From positions 53,363,333 to 53,427,332 of the forward strand of contig OZ010611.1 of the NCBI GenBank assembly GCA_963932145.1: a stretch of DNA of 64,000 bases, in the 5' to 3' direction. Positions 44,573 to 56,999 of the stretch are shown in pieces. The translations under genes and the position numbers were made by a program. The stretch is from Acanthosepion lycidas. Lineage: Eukaryota > Mollusca > Cephalopoda > Sepiida > Sepiidae. The notes below the pieces were generated by a model. It worked only from the letters and a program-made list of their open reading frames with translations, ran no database searches and was not told the origin of the DNA. How positions within the stretch are numbered: the first letter of the stretch is position 1; the number at the start of each line of letters is the position of its first letter.

Positions 44573-44656
44573 GTATCACGGTGCTAGCCCCCTCTGAATA
44601 TAAAACTCGACATCATTGCGTGGGACACTATCTGAAAAGGGACAAAATATACGGAT
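44573..44656 (+). pseudogene. LINE snippet within the tandem unit
   Basis: Reads LAPSEYKTRHHCVGHYLKR, from the region just after the zinc knuckle of the restriction-like-endonuclease LINE. A near-identical copy is at 45290-45376. Each follows a (GAA)n run and ends at ATATACGGATAG. Confidence 0.65.
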
Positions 44657-45227
44657 AGATCATTATTTTCATTGAATGTTTCCTATGTTTTAATATTTAA
44701 CTATTTTGATAATAGAAGTCATATATAGATGAAACAAATACCGAATATATACTAATTGATGAAAAAATGCAAGTAATTATCTTTATACAAGATAATCGCT
44801 TTTATCATATAGAGATTAATTACATGGTGACCAGTAAAAAAAAAGGGCAGTAAATTAAGAAAGAAATTTATTTAGCGATAATGATTCAGGCACAAACTGA
44901 AAAATCATCGTAGATGTTTGAATGTTTGCCTGAATGTTCAACACAAAGTCGTAAGCGCGGTACCCAGGATAAGGCAATAGATTTGCAGATAGTGTCATGA
45001 GAAATTTAATTCCAAGCTCCAGTTAAGTCCCACTTCAGTGAATCGATGTCACGATGATGGTTATACAAGTGACTTCGCAGTATCACTCCAGATAAAGTCA
45101 TCCATAACATTTAAATCTGGGCTTTAAGAGGGCCACTGAGATAGACCAATTAGAACTTGTGTATTTTCTCGAAGAATAAATTTGACGCTTTTCCCACTGA
45201 AAACCCGGTTATTATTATTATTATTAT

Positions 45228-45258
<31 letters not shown>

Positions 45259-46198
45259 AAGAAACAACAACAATTGTATGAGGTTGCACGGTGTTAGCAC
45301 CCCCACCCCCGCCGAATATAAAACTCGGTATCATTGCGTGGGACACTATCTGAAAAGGGACAAAATATACGGATAGATCATTATTTTCATTGAATGTTTC
45401 CTATGTTTTAATATTTAACTCTTTTGATAATAGAATTCATTTAAATGATATAGATACTGAATAGATATTAATGGATTTAAAAAAATGCAAGTAATTATCT
45501 TTATACAATATAATCGCTTTTATCATATAAAGATTAAGTACATGTTGACCAGTAAAAAAAAAAAAAGGGCAGTAAATTAAGAAAGAAATTTAGCCATAAT
45601 GATCCAGGCACAAACTGAACAATCATCGTAGATGTTCGAATGTTTGCCTGAATTCCACTTCAGTGAATCGATATCGAAGATGTCACGATGATGGTTTTAC
45701 AATTGAGTTAGTAGTATCACTCCACATACAGTCCTTCATAACAGTTAAACTTTAAGAGGACCACTGAGATGGGCAGATTAGAGCTGGTATATTTTCGCGG
45801 AGAATAAATTTGCTGCTTTTTTTTTTTTTTTTTACTGGGAACCCAGTAGTACTGACAGGGGTTTCCTTTCTAACCTTTTGTTTGAAGTTGTGTGGAATGT
45901 CCGCATCTTTTTAACTTAGATGTGCTAACCATTTTAGTTGTTGCTGTTGTTGAAAATCCTCAAGTTGTGTGGTTTCTTTTAAAACAATTTTTCAAGCAAA
46001 TAGTTTTCTCTAGTTCAGTAACTGCTATCGCAATTTCCAGTACTGACGGGGGTTTCCTTCCTAACCTTTTGCTTGAAGTCGTTTGAAAGCCAACATTTTG
46101 TCTATGTCCTTATTTAATCTTTCCTATGTTTTATTATTGAAGTATTTTGATGATAGAAGTCATATATAAAAGAAATAGATACTGAACAGATATTAATA

Positions 46199-46300
46199 TT
46201 AGTTTGTTGCAAAAATAATGACGTAATAATGTCGTTTTTTGACGTATTTTTTAACGTCAGAAAACGACATTATTACGTCATTATTTTTGCACCAACCTAA
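46199..46300. mobile_element. Mariner-type palindromic MITE, 102 bp
   Basis: Ends TTAGTTTGTTGCAAAAATAA and TTATTTTTGCACCAACCTAA, flanked by TA at 46197-46198 and 46301-46302. Same subfamily as 20539-20639. It interrupts the last unit of the 730-bp array. Confidence 0.9.
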
Positions 46301-46962
46301 TAGATTAAAAAAATGGAAATAATTATCTTTATACAAGATAATCGCTTTTATCATATAGAGATTAAGTACATGGTGCCTAGTAAAAAAAAAAAAAAAGCGG
46401 TAAATTAAGAAAGAAATTTATTTAGCGATAATGATTCAGACACAAACTGAACAATCATTATAGATGTTAGAAATATTTGCCTGAATGTTCAACACAAAGT
46501 TGTAAGCGTGATAACCAGGAGACAGTAGCTTTGAGGATAGTGTCAAGAGGAATTTCATTCCAAACGTCAGTTTAAGTTCCACTTCAATGAATCATTATCG
46601 ACGATGTCAGGACGACGGTTTTGCAAGTGAGTTAGGAGTATACTCCAGATACGGCCATCCATAACATTCAGATTTGGGCCACTCAAATGCACCAATTAGT
46701 GTTGGTGCATTTTCTCGAAGAATATATTTGCCGCTTCTTTTTTTCTGGGTTCCCTGTAGTATTTTACGCTAACTCATAAATGAAAGATCGAAGAAAAAAT
46801 AGACGAAGGAAATGTAAAACCACGTGAATGAAAAAAAAAAAAAAAGAAAAAGAGAATGCATGAAAATATCAGGGGAAAGAAAGAAAGAAAGAAAGAAAGA
46901 AATAATTTTTACAAACTATTTTGTAAAGTAAATACGAATAAAAGATATTCCTAATCTATATA

Positions 46963-47690
46963 TATAAAGTTGTAGCCACTGCATGTCTGTTTGTTATCGA
47001 ACTGCTAGGGTTTTGGAGATATAGACTCATAACCATATATATTCTGAAACTACATTACCCAGGGCACTTGGATAAGTATATTTAATTTTGATCAAAGGTG
47101 GCCCCTGAGTGGGAGGGTGTCGCAAACATCCCACTGAATTTTTTTCCGATTGATATAAATTAAATTTATATTTGAACAAGGTAATGGTTCCCAGGATACT
47201 TGGATAAGTATATTTCATTTTGATCAAAGGGAATCCCCTGGGGTACAACATCTCCACTGAATTTTTTTTACCGTTGATTTAAATTAAATTTAAATTTGAA
47301 CAAGGGAATGACTCCTATCCAAAATATAGAAGGAGAAAGCCAGAAGATGGAGGTCACATCGGCACGATCAAAATCAGACAATATCAAGTTGAGCAAGTGA
47401 TCACCAATCAGTGAGCAGTGCCTTAGAATACATATTTGTTGTGACAATTCAATTGTCATATCAATGTTGAAAACTTCTCATCAATTTATTCAATCAAGTA
47501 TTGCATCAAATAAATATCAAAGGGTCAGATCAAACAGTTTTTGTACAAACCCCCATTATTTTTTCCCGTTAATTTAAATTAAATTTAAATTTGAACAAGG
47601 GAATGAATCCTATCAGAAATATAGAAGGAGAAATCCAGAAGATGGAGGTCACATCGGCAAGATCATTGAGTAATATTGAAATACATCATT
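46963..47690. repeat. Dispersed repeat with internal duplications
   Basis: CACTTGGATAAGTATATTTA and ACTTGGATAAGTATATTTCA recur about 130 bp apart (47068, 47199). GAACAAGGGAATGACTCCTATC with AGAAGGAGAAAGCCAGAAGA recurs at 47298 and 47591. No frame. It begins near a TATATAAAG run; class unknown. Confidence 0.6.
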
Positions 47691-47864
47691 TTTCTACAGA
47701 AATTATAAAATGATTTAAAATCAATCATCATTTTCTTACAACAAAAAAATGTATGACATGGCGCCGGTAATTCGGATAATAAAGTAATGAAAAGAAAGAA
47801 ACTTAAGAAAATTTGAATGAAAAAAATCCCTAACGAGTCCGATAAAGAAGAAACAGCGAAGAGT

Positions 47865-48460
47865 AGATAGATTCGCCTATTGTCCGGTTCACCCTCCTCC
47901 TCGGTCTTTTGAAGAAGAGTAGACGTTTATCTACTGTTTTTTGTTTAACATTGGGTTTCCTGTTCGTTCAAATATCTACTTCAACTCTATACATATGACG
48001 TGTACGCCTAAGCTCTGAATTTTTTTTTTTTTTTTTCAGTAAGAGTAGATATGTTTTTTGAATAGGAGTAGAGATTATCCTTTGTTTCCTTTTTAGTATT
48101 GGGTTTCCGGTTCCTTCAAAAGTCTACTTCAACTCTATACTTCTAACATCCCAGCCTAAACTCTGAAATATTATTTATTTTCTTCCTTCAGTAGGAGTAG
48201 ATATGTTTTTTTGAATAGGAGTAAAGGTTTATCCCTTGTTTCCTGTTTAGGATTGGGTTTCCGGTTCCTTCTAAAGTCTACTTCGACTCTATACATCTCA
48301 CGTCTCCGGCTAAACTCTGAAATTGTATTTACTATATTTTTCTTCTCAACAGGAGTTGATAGATTCGCCTATCTTCCGGTTCACATACCTTCCCGGTCCT
48401 TTGAACTAAAGCAGACTTTTAACTCTGGCTTCAAGATTAGTATTGGCTTTCCATTCCTTC
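47865..48460. repeat. ~150-bp tandem repeat, 3-4 units
   Basis: TATTGGGTTTCCGGTTCCTT and CTACTTCAACTCTATAC recur at about 47950, 48098 and 48251, with a partial copy at 48433. Confidence 0.8.
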
Positions 48461-48461
48461 T

Positions 48462-48912
48462 CCATCTCGCGTATGACGATAAACCATATCCGCTTCCTGG
48501 GTAAGACTATAAACTACATCCGATAGCAAAGCCTCTAATCAGGAGGTTTTGAGGAGCGTTGAACCACCTCTTAATTGCTGGTGTTCCCAGGTCCAGCCTG
48601 ATCCGGGGTGGTAGCACCTCTTCGGGTCGCAGCCATTGTCTAATAGTTAACTCCCAAACTGGGGTCAAAACACTAGGAGCGTGTAAAAATCAGTTTTAAT
48701 ACTAGCAATACATTTTTGATGAAAACAATTATTACCAGCAATTGATTTTTGGAATAAAGGAAAATATTGCCAGATATACATATTTGGAAAAAATATATTA
48801 GCAACAATACATTTTATGGAAAAGAAAAAAATATTACCAGCAAAAAATCTTATCGACCTTAAATAACCCATTGAGATTGATATGCCGTAAAACCAACCAA
48901 ACAAACCAGTTG
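48462..48912 (-). mobile_element. Dispersed element with 30-bp VNTR, 2-unit copy
   Basis: Minus strand: GGTTTGTTTGGTTGGTTTTA head at 48912, GCTGGTAAT-type A/T repeats, the GTTAACTATT core near 48655, GGACCTGGGAACACCAGCAA, then only two 30-bp units (GATGTAGTTTATAGTCTTAC and a variant) at 48525-48465. Confidence 0.75.
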
Positions 48913-49245
48913 CTTCTCAAATCTTGTTCTCTTTCATTCCCGGTAATCGCTTGCATTTTAGTGACTTTTTCCTCAGTAAAGTTTTAACATCGTTTCCAGA
49001 CCTATTTAATTGAATCTTCCTACGTAGCAGAATGAATGAATGAAATATCAGTCAGTTATATGCCATTCGTGAAACACGCTTAGGCGATCATATATCTTTC
49101 GATACATGACTGACGAGACAGATTAATTTCCCACAATAGGTTGCCATTTCTTTCTATGGTAGGCCACTTGCGATCCAAGGCTTTAGAACCCGGTCGGTCC
49201 TGCTATTTACCCATAGCTGTTGTGTAGAAGAAGAGGATTCATTAG
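48913..49245. other. Unassigned; may be body of the adjacent SINE-like unit
   Basis: No simple repeat. 49140-49245 may continue the minus-strand SINE. Confidence 0.35.
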
Positions 49246-49340
49246 CACGTAAGTGAATGTAATAGATTCGACTGGAATTCGAACTCAGCTTTCCGATTCC
49301 TCACTCCAAGCCGCTAACCATTACTCCACCGTGCCGTCTC
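49246..49340 (-). mobile_element. tRNA-derived SINE-like unit
   Basis: Minus strand: GGCACGGTGGAGTAATGGTT head with A-box-like GGAGTAATGG, B-box-like GAGTTCGAATTCC near 49296, at tRNA-like spacing. Confidence 0.6.
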
Positions 49341-49389
49341 GTGAATGAAACATAAATAAACAGAAAGAAGCTACTGAAAAAAATCAAAT

Positions 49390-50480
49390 GAATTTTGGGA
49401 ACAAAGAAACCCGTTGTCTCTTCAAGATTTCATGTTTTCTTTTCATTCTTGTTTGATTCTTTCTTTCTTCTAATTTTTTTTTATATTCATATTCATTCTT
49501 TTCATATTTCCTTTTCCTCCTATTTTTGTTTGTTTTTTTCTTGCCTTTTCTTTATTTTTTCTCTATTTATAAGATTTCTTCATGTCTTTTCTCTTTCAGT
49601 TTCTTCATTCTGTTAGTTTATTTTTTTAATTATATGTATAACGTTGAGTCTGTACCCAGCACCTGAAGACTGCGTTGTGTATGAAACTTCGAGTCGCGCT
49701 ACCGACGACAGATAATATCCATATTTATCAACATATACATAAGAGCTTTTTTATATTAAATCGAGGACTATTTTAAAGACACAAGCAGTGTGTGATATAT
49801 TTATATATAGTTATCTTGTCTTCTTAATATTTGTTCTTTTAATATTCTCTCCCCTTATTAATGTTTTTTTTTCTCTAACTCTCAGTAACCCTTTGTGTCT
49901 TCGAAGTTTCATGTTTTTTTTCATTCTAAATTCATTCTTTCTTTTATTATTTTTATTTCCCTTTTTATTCCCTTTTTTTTTTTCTTGCCTTTTCTTTATT
50001 TTCCTGGATTTATAAGAATTCTTCATGTCTTTTCTCCTTCAGTTTCTTCTTTCTTCAGGTTCTTCTACCTTTAATAGTGTGTTTTGTTTTTTCAAACGAT
50101 AATAAAAATAAAAATAATGATTCTGGGATAGGCATTCGAATTTTTTTTATTATTATTATCATATATGTAACGGCGAGTCACTACCCTGCACCTGAAGATT
50201 GCGTTGTGCACAAAACTCCGTGTCGTGCTAGTGACGAGTTATAATATCTATATTTCTTAACATATATATATAATAGCTCTGTTATATTAAATCGAGGACT
50301 ATTTTAAAAACACAAGCAGTATGTGATGTCTTGTATTTATATATAGCTGTCTTCAGTTTTCTTAATATCTATTCTTTTAATGTTTTCTCTCCTTAATAAT
50401 ATTCTTTTCTCTTTTGTTCTCTAACACTCGGTGACGCTTTGTGTCTTAGAAGTTTCATGTTTTCTTTTTCATTCTTTCTT
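49390..50480. repeat. ~500-545-bp tandem repeat, about 2.3 units
   Basis: TTCATGTTTTCTTTTCATTC-type blocks at 49425, 49905 and 50453. The CACCTGAAGACTGCGTTGTG/ACCTGAAGATTGCGTTGTG blocks at 49660 and 50190 are each followed by AAATCGAGGACTATTTTAAA and AACACAAGCAGT. Confidence 0.8.
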
Positions 50481-50790
50481 TCTTCTATTTTTCTTTTTCT
50501 TTCATGTTTCCTTTCCCTCCTATATGAAGGAGCGACAGCATTAGAGGAGTAATCAAGAAGATAATCGATAATGGTTGACATTATATTTAGACTTTTGAAC
50601 ATCAAATTTGGCCGGAAAGCATGGAGACAATATAGAACTGTTGTCGTTTCTATACAAAAGAAGAATCTGCAATGTTTTTGGTCCTGACCCGGCACCTTGG
50701 CCTCAATCACTTTCCCACTGACGTAATCACTTTCCCACTGCCGTAAACTTCCTGGCCTATGACTGATCTATAAATACTTTAATGGTAGTT
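50481..50790. other. No recognisable feature
   Basis: Contains a short direct repeat of AATCACTTTCCCACTG near 50705-50745. Confidence 0.45.
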
Positions 50791-51709
50791 GTTTCTTTCT
50801 TTCTCTCTTTCTTTCTCTCTTTCTTTCTTTCTTTCTTTCTTTTTCCTCTTATTTTTCTTTCTTGTTCGTTCTTAATTTTTTCCCTCCATTTATAAGATAT
50901 CTTCATGATTTTTCTCTTTCATTTACTTCTTTCTGCTTTTCCTTGCAACCTTTAGGACCCTTCGAGTTTTTATTTGGCCTTCCTCTTCTTTTTTTCCTCT
51001 CTTCTTGAATTTATTCTTTCCTTCTTCCTCTTCATCTACCATTTCTTCGCTGTCTTATATGGTCTTTTTCCTTCCTTTTTTTCTCGCTTTTGCTTTCATT
51101 CTTTTTCTTTCTTCATCCCCTAATAATTCTCTCCTTTCTATAGTTTAGTTTTTCTTCCTCTTCTTTTTTCATCTTCTACTTTTTCTTTTTTACTTCTTTT
51201 TGCTGCTGTTTCCTTCTTCATATCCAAATACCATCCTTTATTTTAGATTTCCATCCATTTTTTTCTTCTTGTTTAATTCGTCTTCCTTTTACATTCGTTC
51301 TTTTCTTTCTTTATCAGCTTCTATCATTTTCGTAATTTTTTCGTTTTATCTTTTCTTCCTCTTCCTTCTTCTTCTTGCTTTCATTTGTTCTCTTCTTCAT
51401 CCCCTTTTGCAATTTTCATTCGTTCTTATTTTGGTATTTCTCCCTCATCTTCTTTCTTCCTCCTCCTCCTTTTTCTTCTTGCTTTCATTATATGCATTCT
51501 TCATCTCCATGTACCAATTCTTCCCTTTTTATATCTTCTTCTTCTTCTTCGTTTTCATTTTCTTCTTCTTCTTCTTCTTCTTCTTCTTCTTCTTCTATAG
51601 TATTTCTGCTTTTCTTCTTTTTCTGTTTGCTTTCATTATTTGTGTTCTTCATCTTCATGTGCCAATTCTTCCCTTTTTTATTTGTCCTTCTTCTTCTTCG
51701 TTTTCATTT

Positions 51710-51756
<47 letters not shown>

Positions 51757-52320
51757 TCCTCCTCCTCCTCCTTATTCTTCTACTTCTTCTTCTTCTCCTT
51801 CTTCTTGCTTTCATCATTTGCGTCTTCATTTTCATGTACTAATTCTTCACTATTTTATATGTCCTTCTTCTTCTTCTTCTTCTTCTTCTTCTTCTCCTCC
51901 TCCTCCTTCTTGCTTTCATTATTTCATCTTCATTTTCATGTACCAATTCTTCACTTTTTTATATGTCCTTCTTCTTCTTCTTCTTCTTCTTCTTCTTCTT
52001 CTTCTTCTCCTCCTCCTCCTCCTTCTTGCTTTCATTATTTGCGTTCTTCATTTTCATGTACCAATTCTGCACTTTTTGATATGTACTTCTTCTTCATTTT
52101 CTTCTTCTTCATCGTCTTCTTTTTCCCCTCCTCCTCCTTCTTCTTCCTCTCCTCCTTCTCTTCCTCTCTCTTCTTCTTCTTGTACCATTTCTGCCCTTTT
52201 TTATTTTCTTTTTTTGACCTCTTCTTTCTGTCATTCTTCCATTAATTGCTTTTACTCTCTATTTTTCTTTTTTGCTGTCTTTCTCTCTTTATCACCTTCC
52301 TCCTCCTCTTCTTCTCATTA
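50790..52320. repeat. CTT-rich polypyrimidine tract with higher-order repeat
   Basis: From 51475 the module TTCTTGCTTTCATTATTTGC ... CATGTACCAATTCTTC ... (CTT)n repeats about five to six times (near 51478, 51630, 51803, 51910, 52024). Long Ser/Phe/Leu/Pro frames are artefacts. Confidence 0.9.
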
Positions 52321-52558
52321 TTAATATTATTATTGTTGTTTAGCCAGCAATTTTTATTTCCTGTTGTTTTCTTTTTCTCTGTTCGTTCCTCCCTTTTAAT
52401 ATTATTGGCACCCTGATTTACCGCTTGCCTAAGCAATAATAAGTGAATAACATACTTCGCTAGTAGACCCACGTGCTTGCCAGGAGACAAGCAATGGGTG
52501 CTGTTCCTACTTTCACTTTCGTTTTCGTTTTTACACTTGCCTCTACTCTTTTTATAAG

Positions 52559-52589
<31 letters not shown>

Positions 52590-53690
52590 TTGCTCATCAT
52601 TTATCTCTGCAGTCTTGTCTTGAGCGAAAATGATGACGCTTATTAAGCTGATTCGATTTCATCCCAACTTGTTATTGGTCTCAGTTTTAAAAAAAAATAA
52701 CGACTTCCGAACACACTAAAAAGAACTTTCTCGATATTGCAGCGACAGCTTCATGTTTGGCACAAGTTCATATTTGTCGTTCATACGGGATATTTGACAT
52801 TAGGGAACGGGTTATTTTTCTCGGGCTGTTATTAGTTACCAGTGGGTAGTTTATAACAGCGCTGTTTTTTTCCCCACATCGTTTTATATAATCATTATAT
52901 TATTCGATTTTAAAAATTCAAAAACAGTAGAAACCTAGAACAAAATCTTTTCATACAAAACACGAACTATTACTGTGTAGCTATGGAGCTTGGTACACTG
53001 TGTATAAACGCTGATGCAATAATTACTATTAATGTTGTTTCTTACCACCGAATTCAACCAAGATTTTCAAAAAAAAAATCTGTCATATAAAAATACATTA
53101 TAAAAATACAAAACTACTTCTTAGAATATGAAATTCTATTCGCTACCAATGCCTTACGACATGACCAATTTAAGTGTTCCGTCTGTCATAGTTATTTGTC
53201 AGACGATACTAACTGCATTTACAACTTCGTCAAGTTACCATACTATTGCCACTGGTAGCATGTGACTCAGTCTTACCTTTCATATAATCAGGTCGTTTGG
53301 AACCTAAACAATTAGATTTTTTCTGGCGTGGATTATTCTGGGCAACCAGCAAGATTAAAAATAAGACCTGTCATGCGGGGTATGCTGGTCTATGTAGCTA
53401 TGTACACAGTGCAATGATAGCATGGCATTTCTCGGCGGAGGGCTTCCAAGACTGAGAACCATTGTCTAGGGCGGTGGCTTCTCCCAATGAAATCAACATC
53501 CGCGAGTCAGTGACCATGTCGAGCCTTCAGGTTGGAAGGCATTGGTTGCGGTTTGAACTGGGGAGTGATGGGCACCGCCAGGTTCAATTGACCAAGACAC
53601 GATGCGAATAAATAAGAATAAGACTTTCAACCCAGGTGTATGGAGCGGACTCGTCTTGTACTGAGATAGTTTGCGACTCTACGACCAGAA
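52321..53690. other. No recognisable gene or element
   Basis: Poly-T at 52559-52586, otherwise mixed sequence. 53280-53690 is GC-richer but no motif could be read. Confidence 0.4.
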
Positions 53691-53699
53691 GCAGTGTTG

Positions 53700-54505
53700 G
53701 GACTGATGATGGTAATGATGATGATGATGACGACAACGACGATGATGATGAGGATGATGGCGATGAGGATGATGATGTCGACGACGACGATGATGATGAC
53801 GTTAATGACAGTGATGATGGTGATGATGATGATGATGACGACGATGGGGATGACGACGACGATGATGATGATGACGATGATAATGATGATGTGGATGATA
53901 ACGACGATGATGACGACGATGATGATGATGATGTGAATGATAACGACGATGATGACGACGATGATGATCATGATGTGGATGATAACGACGATGATGACGA
54001 CGATGATGACGGCGATGATGATGATGATGTGGATGATAACGACGATGATGACGACGATGATGACGACGATGATGATGTGGATGATAACGACGATGATGAC
54101 GACGATGATCATGATGATGATGATGACGATGATGATGATGATGTGGATGATAACGACGATGATGACGACGATCATGATGATGATGATGATGACGATGATC
54201 ATGATGATGTGGATGATAACGACGATGATGACGACGATGATGATAATGATGATGACGATGATGATGATTAAGTGGTTGATAACGACGTTGATGACGACGA
54301 TGATGATGATGACGATGATGATGATGATGATGTGGATGATAACGACGATGATGACGACGATGATGATGATGATGTGGATGATAACGACGATGATGACGGC
54401 TACGATGATGATGATGACGACCACAATGATAACGACGACGATGATGACGATGATGATGATGACGAGGATGATGTTGATGACGATGACGATGATGAAGGCA
54501 AACTT
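53700..54505. repeat. GAT/GAC minisatellite
   Basis: GATGATGTGGATGATAACGA recurs roughly every 60-90 bp between (GATGACGAC)n runs. The plus strand would read as almost pure Asp, but all frames are open and composition explains this. Confidence 0.93.
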
Positions 54506-54895
54506 TGATTCAAGATCAAATACCTGGAGTACTAAAGTGTAGATTCACTCCTCATGACTTGCGAGATAAGGATTTATAAAAACAATTTTTTCATGGAGTA
54601 TCACAGAACGCCCTCTCGGGCAATGACATGCAAGAGGAAGTGCCATCAAGGGGGGAAAAAAAAGAAAAACTTTTTGCAAGACCTGATACAGAGACGGTAA
54701 GGAGGACGAGAGAAAAAGAATAATGAAGGATCGCAACATTAAAATAGTGCAATGGAAGGGTCCATCATGTTAAAAAAGAAATAAAGCAAAACAGGATGCT
54801 ACAGAAGTTGAGGAAAACAGAAAAAAAAAGGTAAGTTGATTTTAAAGAATTACTGAATGCAAAGAGGTGGGAGAAATCAGTCTATTATCCAGCGT
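54506..54895. other. No recognisable feature
   Basis: Mixed A-rich sequence. Confidence 0.45.
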
Positions 54896-55290
54896 CAAGG
54901 GTACCCCAAGGCGGTATAATGTTTAGCAAGCTTGTCTCGCTAGTTCAGTTACGACTGAAAAGTGAGTTCGATCCTCACCGGATGCCCCATACTTTCCGCC
55001 TTGTGCCACATCTAAGCTATGCTTAGAAAATAAAGGCACGTCAAGGTGATGTAATTGTTAGCCAGCTTGTCTCGCTAGAACAATTACGGATCTTTATTAA
55101 TTTCCATACTCACTGGTTGCTCCATAATTTCGGCCTTGTGCCATATCTAAGCTACGATTGGAGAATAACTATGGTTAGAAATCTTGTCTAGCCAGAATAT
55201 TTACGAATGTGTAATAAGCTTGATCCTCACTGGGTACCAGCTACTTTTGACTTTGTGCCACATCGAAGCTACGCTTGGAAAATCACTATT
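54896..55290 (+). mobile_element. tRNA-like SINE units in tandem, 3 copies
   Basis: Three successive units of about 120-130 bp, each with a head like GTTTAGCAAGCTTGTCTCGC, a B-box-like GAGTTCGATCCTCAC (clear in unit 1, TTGATCCTCAC in unit 3), and an end CCTTGTGCCACATCTAAGCT. Unit 2 is the most diverged. A lone end fragment is at 35512. Confidence 0.6.
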
Positions 55291-55749
55291 TTCCAGCGTC
55301 TTTACGATAGAGCATTTCCAGCCATTTAATTTACCGTATGTATAATACGACTTGAATGGAATACAACCCTGTGTTTCTGAATCCAAACACGGGGATTAAA
55401 TTACGTTCTTGAGTATTTTACGACACTTATACAGAAATCCCTATGTAATTTTTAAAACAAAAATGTAGTATATTAGTCAGATTTTAATGTTGTATACCTC
55501 TTTCATTAAAATATGTATTTTTTTCTTGATTTTGAAGAACAGAAATGAACAGGATGTTTAGTCATTGTGTTTCTTCACCTAATTTCAGTTTCAAAACTTA
55601 TTTTCGATTTTTGGTGGAAAGGTGTTTGTTGTAAAATTAATGTTACCAAAACATGAAAGATTTTGTTTAATTTCTTTCGTCAACTCTCAATTGCGCTGAT
55701 TCCCAAAGAACAAATATTACTGACATATCAAATAGCTTTTGCAAGCAAT
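55291..55749. other. No recognisable feature
   Basis: AT-rich. Confidence 0.45.
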
Positions 55750-55751
55750 TA

Positions 55752-55851
55752 CAGTGTAACCCGGATATAAGAGAGTTGTCGGGACCGGAGAGGAAGTCTC
55801 TTATATCAGGGTTCCTCTTATATCCGGATCTATTATATCCGGGTTACACTG
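55752..55851. mobile_element. Pogo-like MITE, 100 bp, copy 1
   Basis: Terminal CAGTGTAACCCGGATATAAG is mirrored by CCGGGTTACACTG at the right end, flanked by TA at 55750-55751 and 55852-55853. The CAGTG...TIR with TA duplication resembles pogo/Tigger-type elements. Confidence 0.85.
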
Positions 55852-55853
55852 TA

Positions 55854-56229
55854 TTATAAATACCTGTCTAATTTGTATCTTTATTATCGATATGAGTGTA
55901 TTTCCAATCTGGCTGCTTCAAAGAAGTGTTTTGTTTTGTTTTGTTTTTTTAAGCTGACTAGCATTTTCTGAATATGACAAATTTCACTAAATTTCCTGTC
56001 ATTGACAAAAAAGTTGTTTAATTATGCTGGTTCTCAAAGAAAAATATTGCCGACATATCAAATATTTTTTGTAAACAATTGTGTTGGGTGTATTTACAAT
56101 ATTTCTGTTTCAAATAAGAGGTGTTTTTTTTAAGCTGGGTAACATTTCTGAAAATGTATATTTGTGTATAATGTGACACCGTTTTTGCCTTTAATTTTGG
56201 TTTAAACTTTCTGGTATTACACACAATAA
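55854..56229. other. No recognisable feature
   Basis: AT-rich; TTCTCAAAGAAAAATATTGC near 56031 resembles TCCCAAAGAACAAATATTAC at 55701, suggesting an old roughly 330-bp duplication around the MITE. Confidence 0.4.
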
Positions 56230-56700
56230 AATACGGCACCATTAATTTTCCCTCTATTTTTGCTCAACAAAAACTGTTTCTACCATTTGTATTAATACCT
56301 TCCGCCATATTCATTTACCATTAATTTCTGCCACCATTATTTTTAGGCGAATGTTTCTACCATTTTTATTTACCAAAACCTGTTTCTCCTTTTTATTTCC
56401 TACACTAATTCCACCATATTTATTTACCATAGGTTCTTGCTGCAATTTCTGTTTTCTATAGAACTTTCCACCATTTTGATCGGCCAAACACTATTTTTAT
56501 TATTTGTATTTACTATGATTACTTCCCATCATATTTATTTGCTATAAATTTTCCGGCCATTTCTTTTTACTGTAGAAACTTGCAACCATTTTTCTTTACT
56601 AGTAACTGTCTCTATCATTTTTGTTTACCACGGTGACTTTCCACCATATTTAATTGCCATAGATACTTCCCGCCAATTCTGTTGGCAGATAAAATTTTCG
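56230..56700. repeat. Decayed ~40-bp minisatellite
   Basis: Variants of TTTCCACCATTTTTATTTACCATA recur irregularly about ten times. Confidence 0.6.
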
Positions 56701-56999
56701 AATGTTTATATTTACGAAAATCTCCTTTTTTCTAAGACTTTTCGCGCCATTTTCTACTTATTACCTTTGACCTTCCCCCTTCTCTCCTTTCTCCTGGAAA
56801 GTTTCTCCATTCTTTTACTTATTCACGTCTCCTTCTTAACATTTTTTCGCATTTCATCTTTTTTTTCTAATTTTTATTCTTCCATTTTTTGAATTCCTTC
56901 TCCCTTTTCTTCATTTCGTACATACCTTCTACTTTTTCTTCTACTTTTGTTTCCTTCTTCCTCCTCTTCTTCTAATTTTTCTTTTTTCCTCTTTTTCTT

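Larger units (their letters stand above)
43349..46763. repeat. Tandem array of a ~730-bp compound unit
   Basis: The sequence around CCAGTAAAAAAAAAGGGCAG recurs at about 43355, 44010 (altered), 44833, 45556 and 46391. Each occurrence is followed by about 300 bp of transposase-derived sequence. Intervening parts (TTCATTGAATGTTTCCTATG, ATAATCGCTTTTATCATATA) also recur at 44660, 45380 and 46105. Spacing is about 725 bp once the 102-bp MITE in the last unit is subtracted. Units differ in their middle: some carry (TTA)n/(GAA)n and a LINE snippet, one carries a different 250-bp segment. Confidence 0.8.

Noticed and set aside
53636-54271. Poly-Asp open frame on the plus strand
   Set aside because: Explained by GAT/GAC repeats; the other frames are also open as poly-Met/Thr or poly-Ile/Val.
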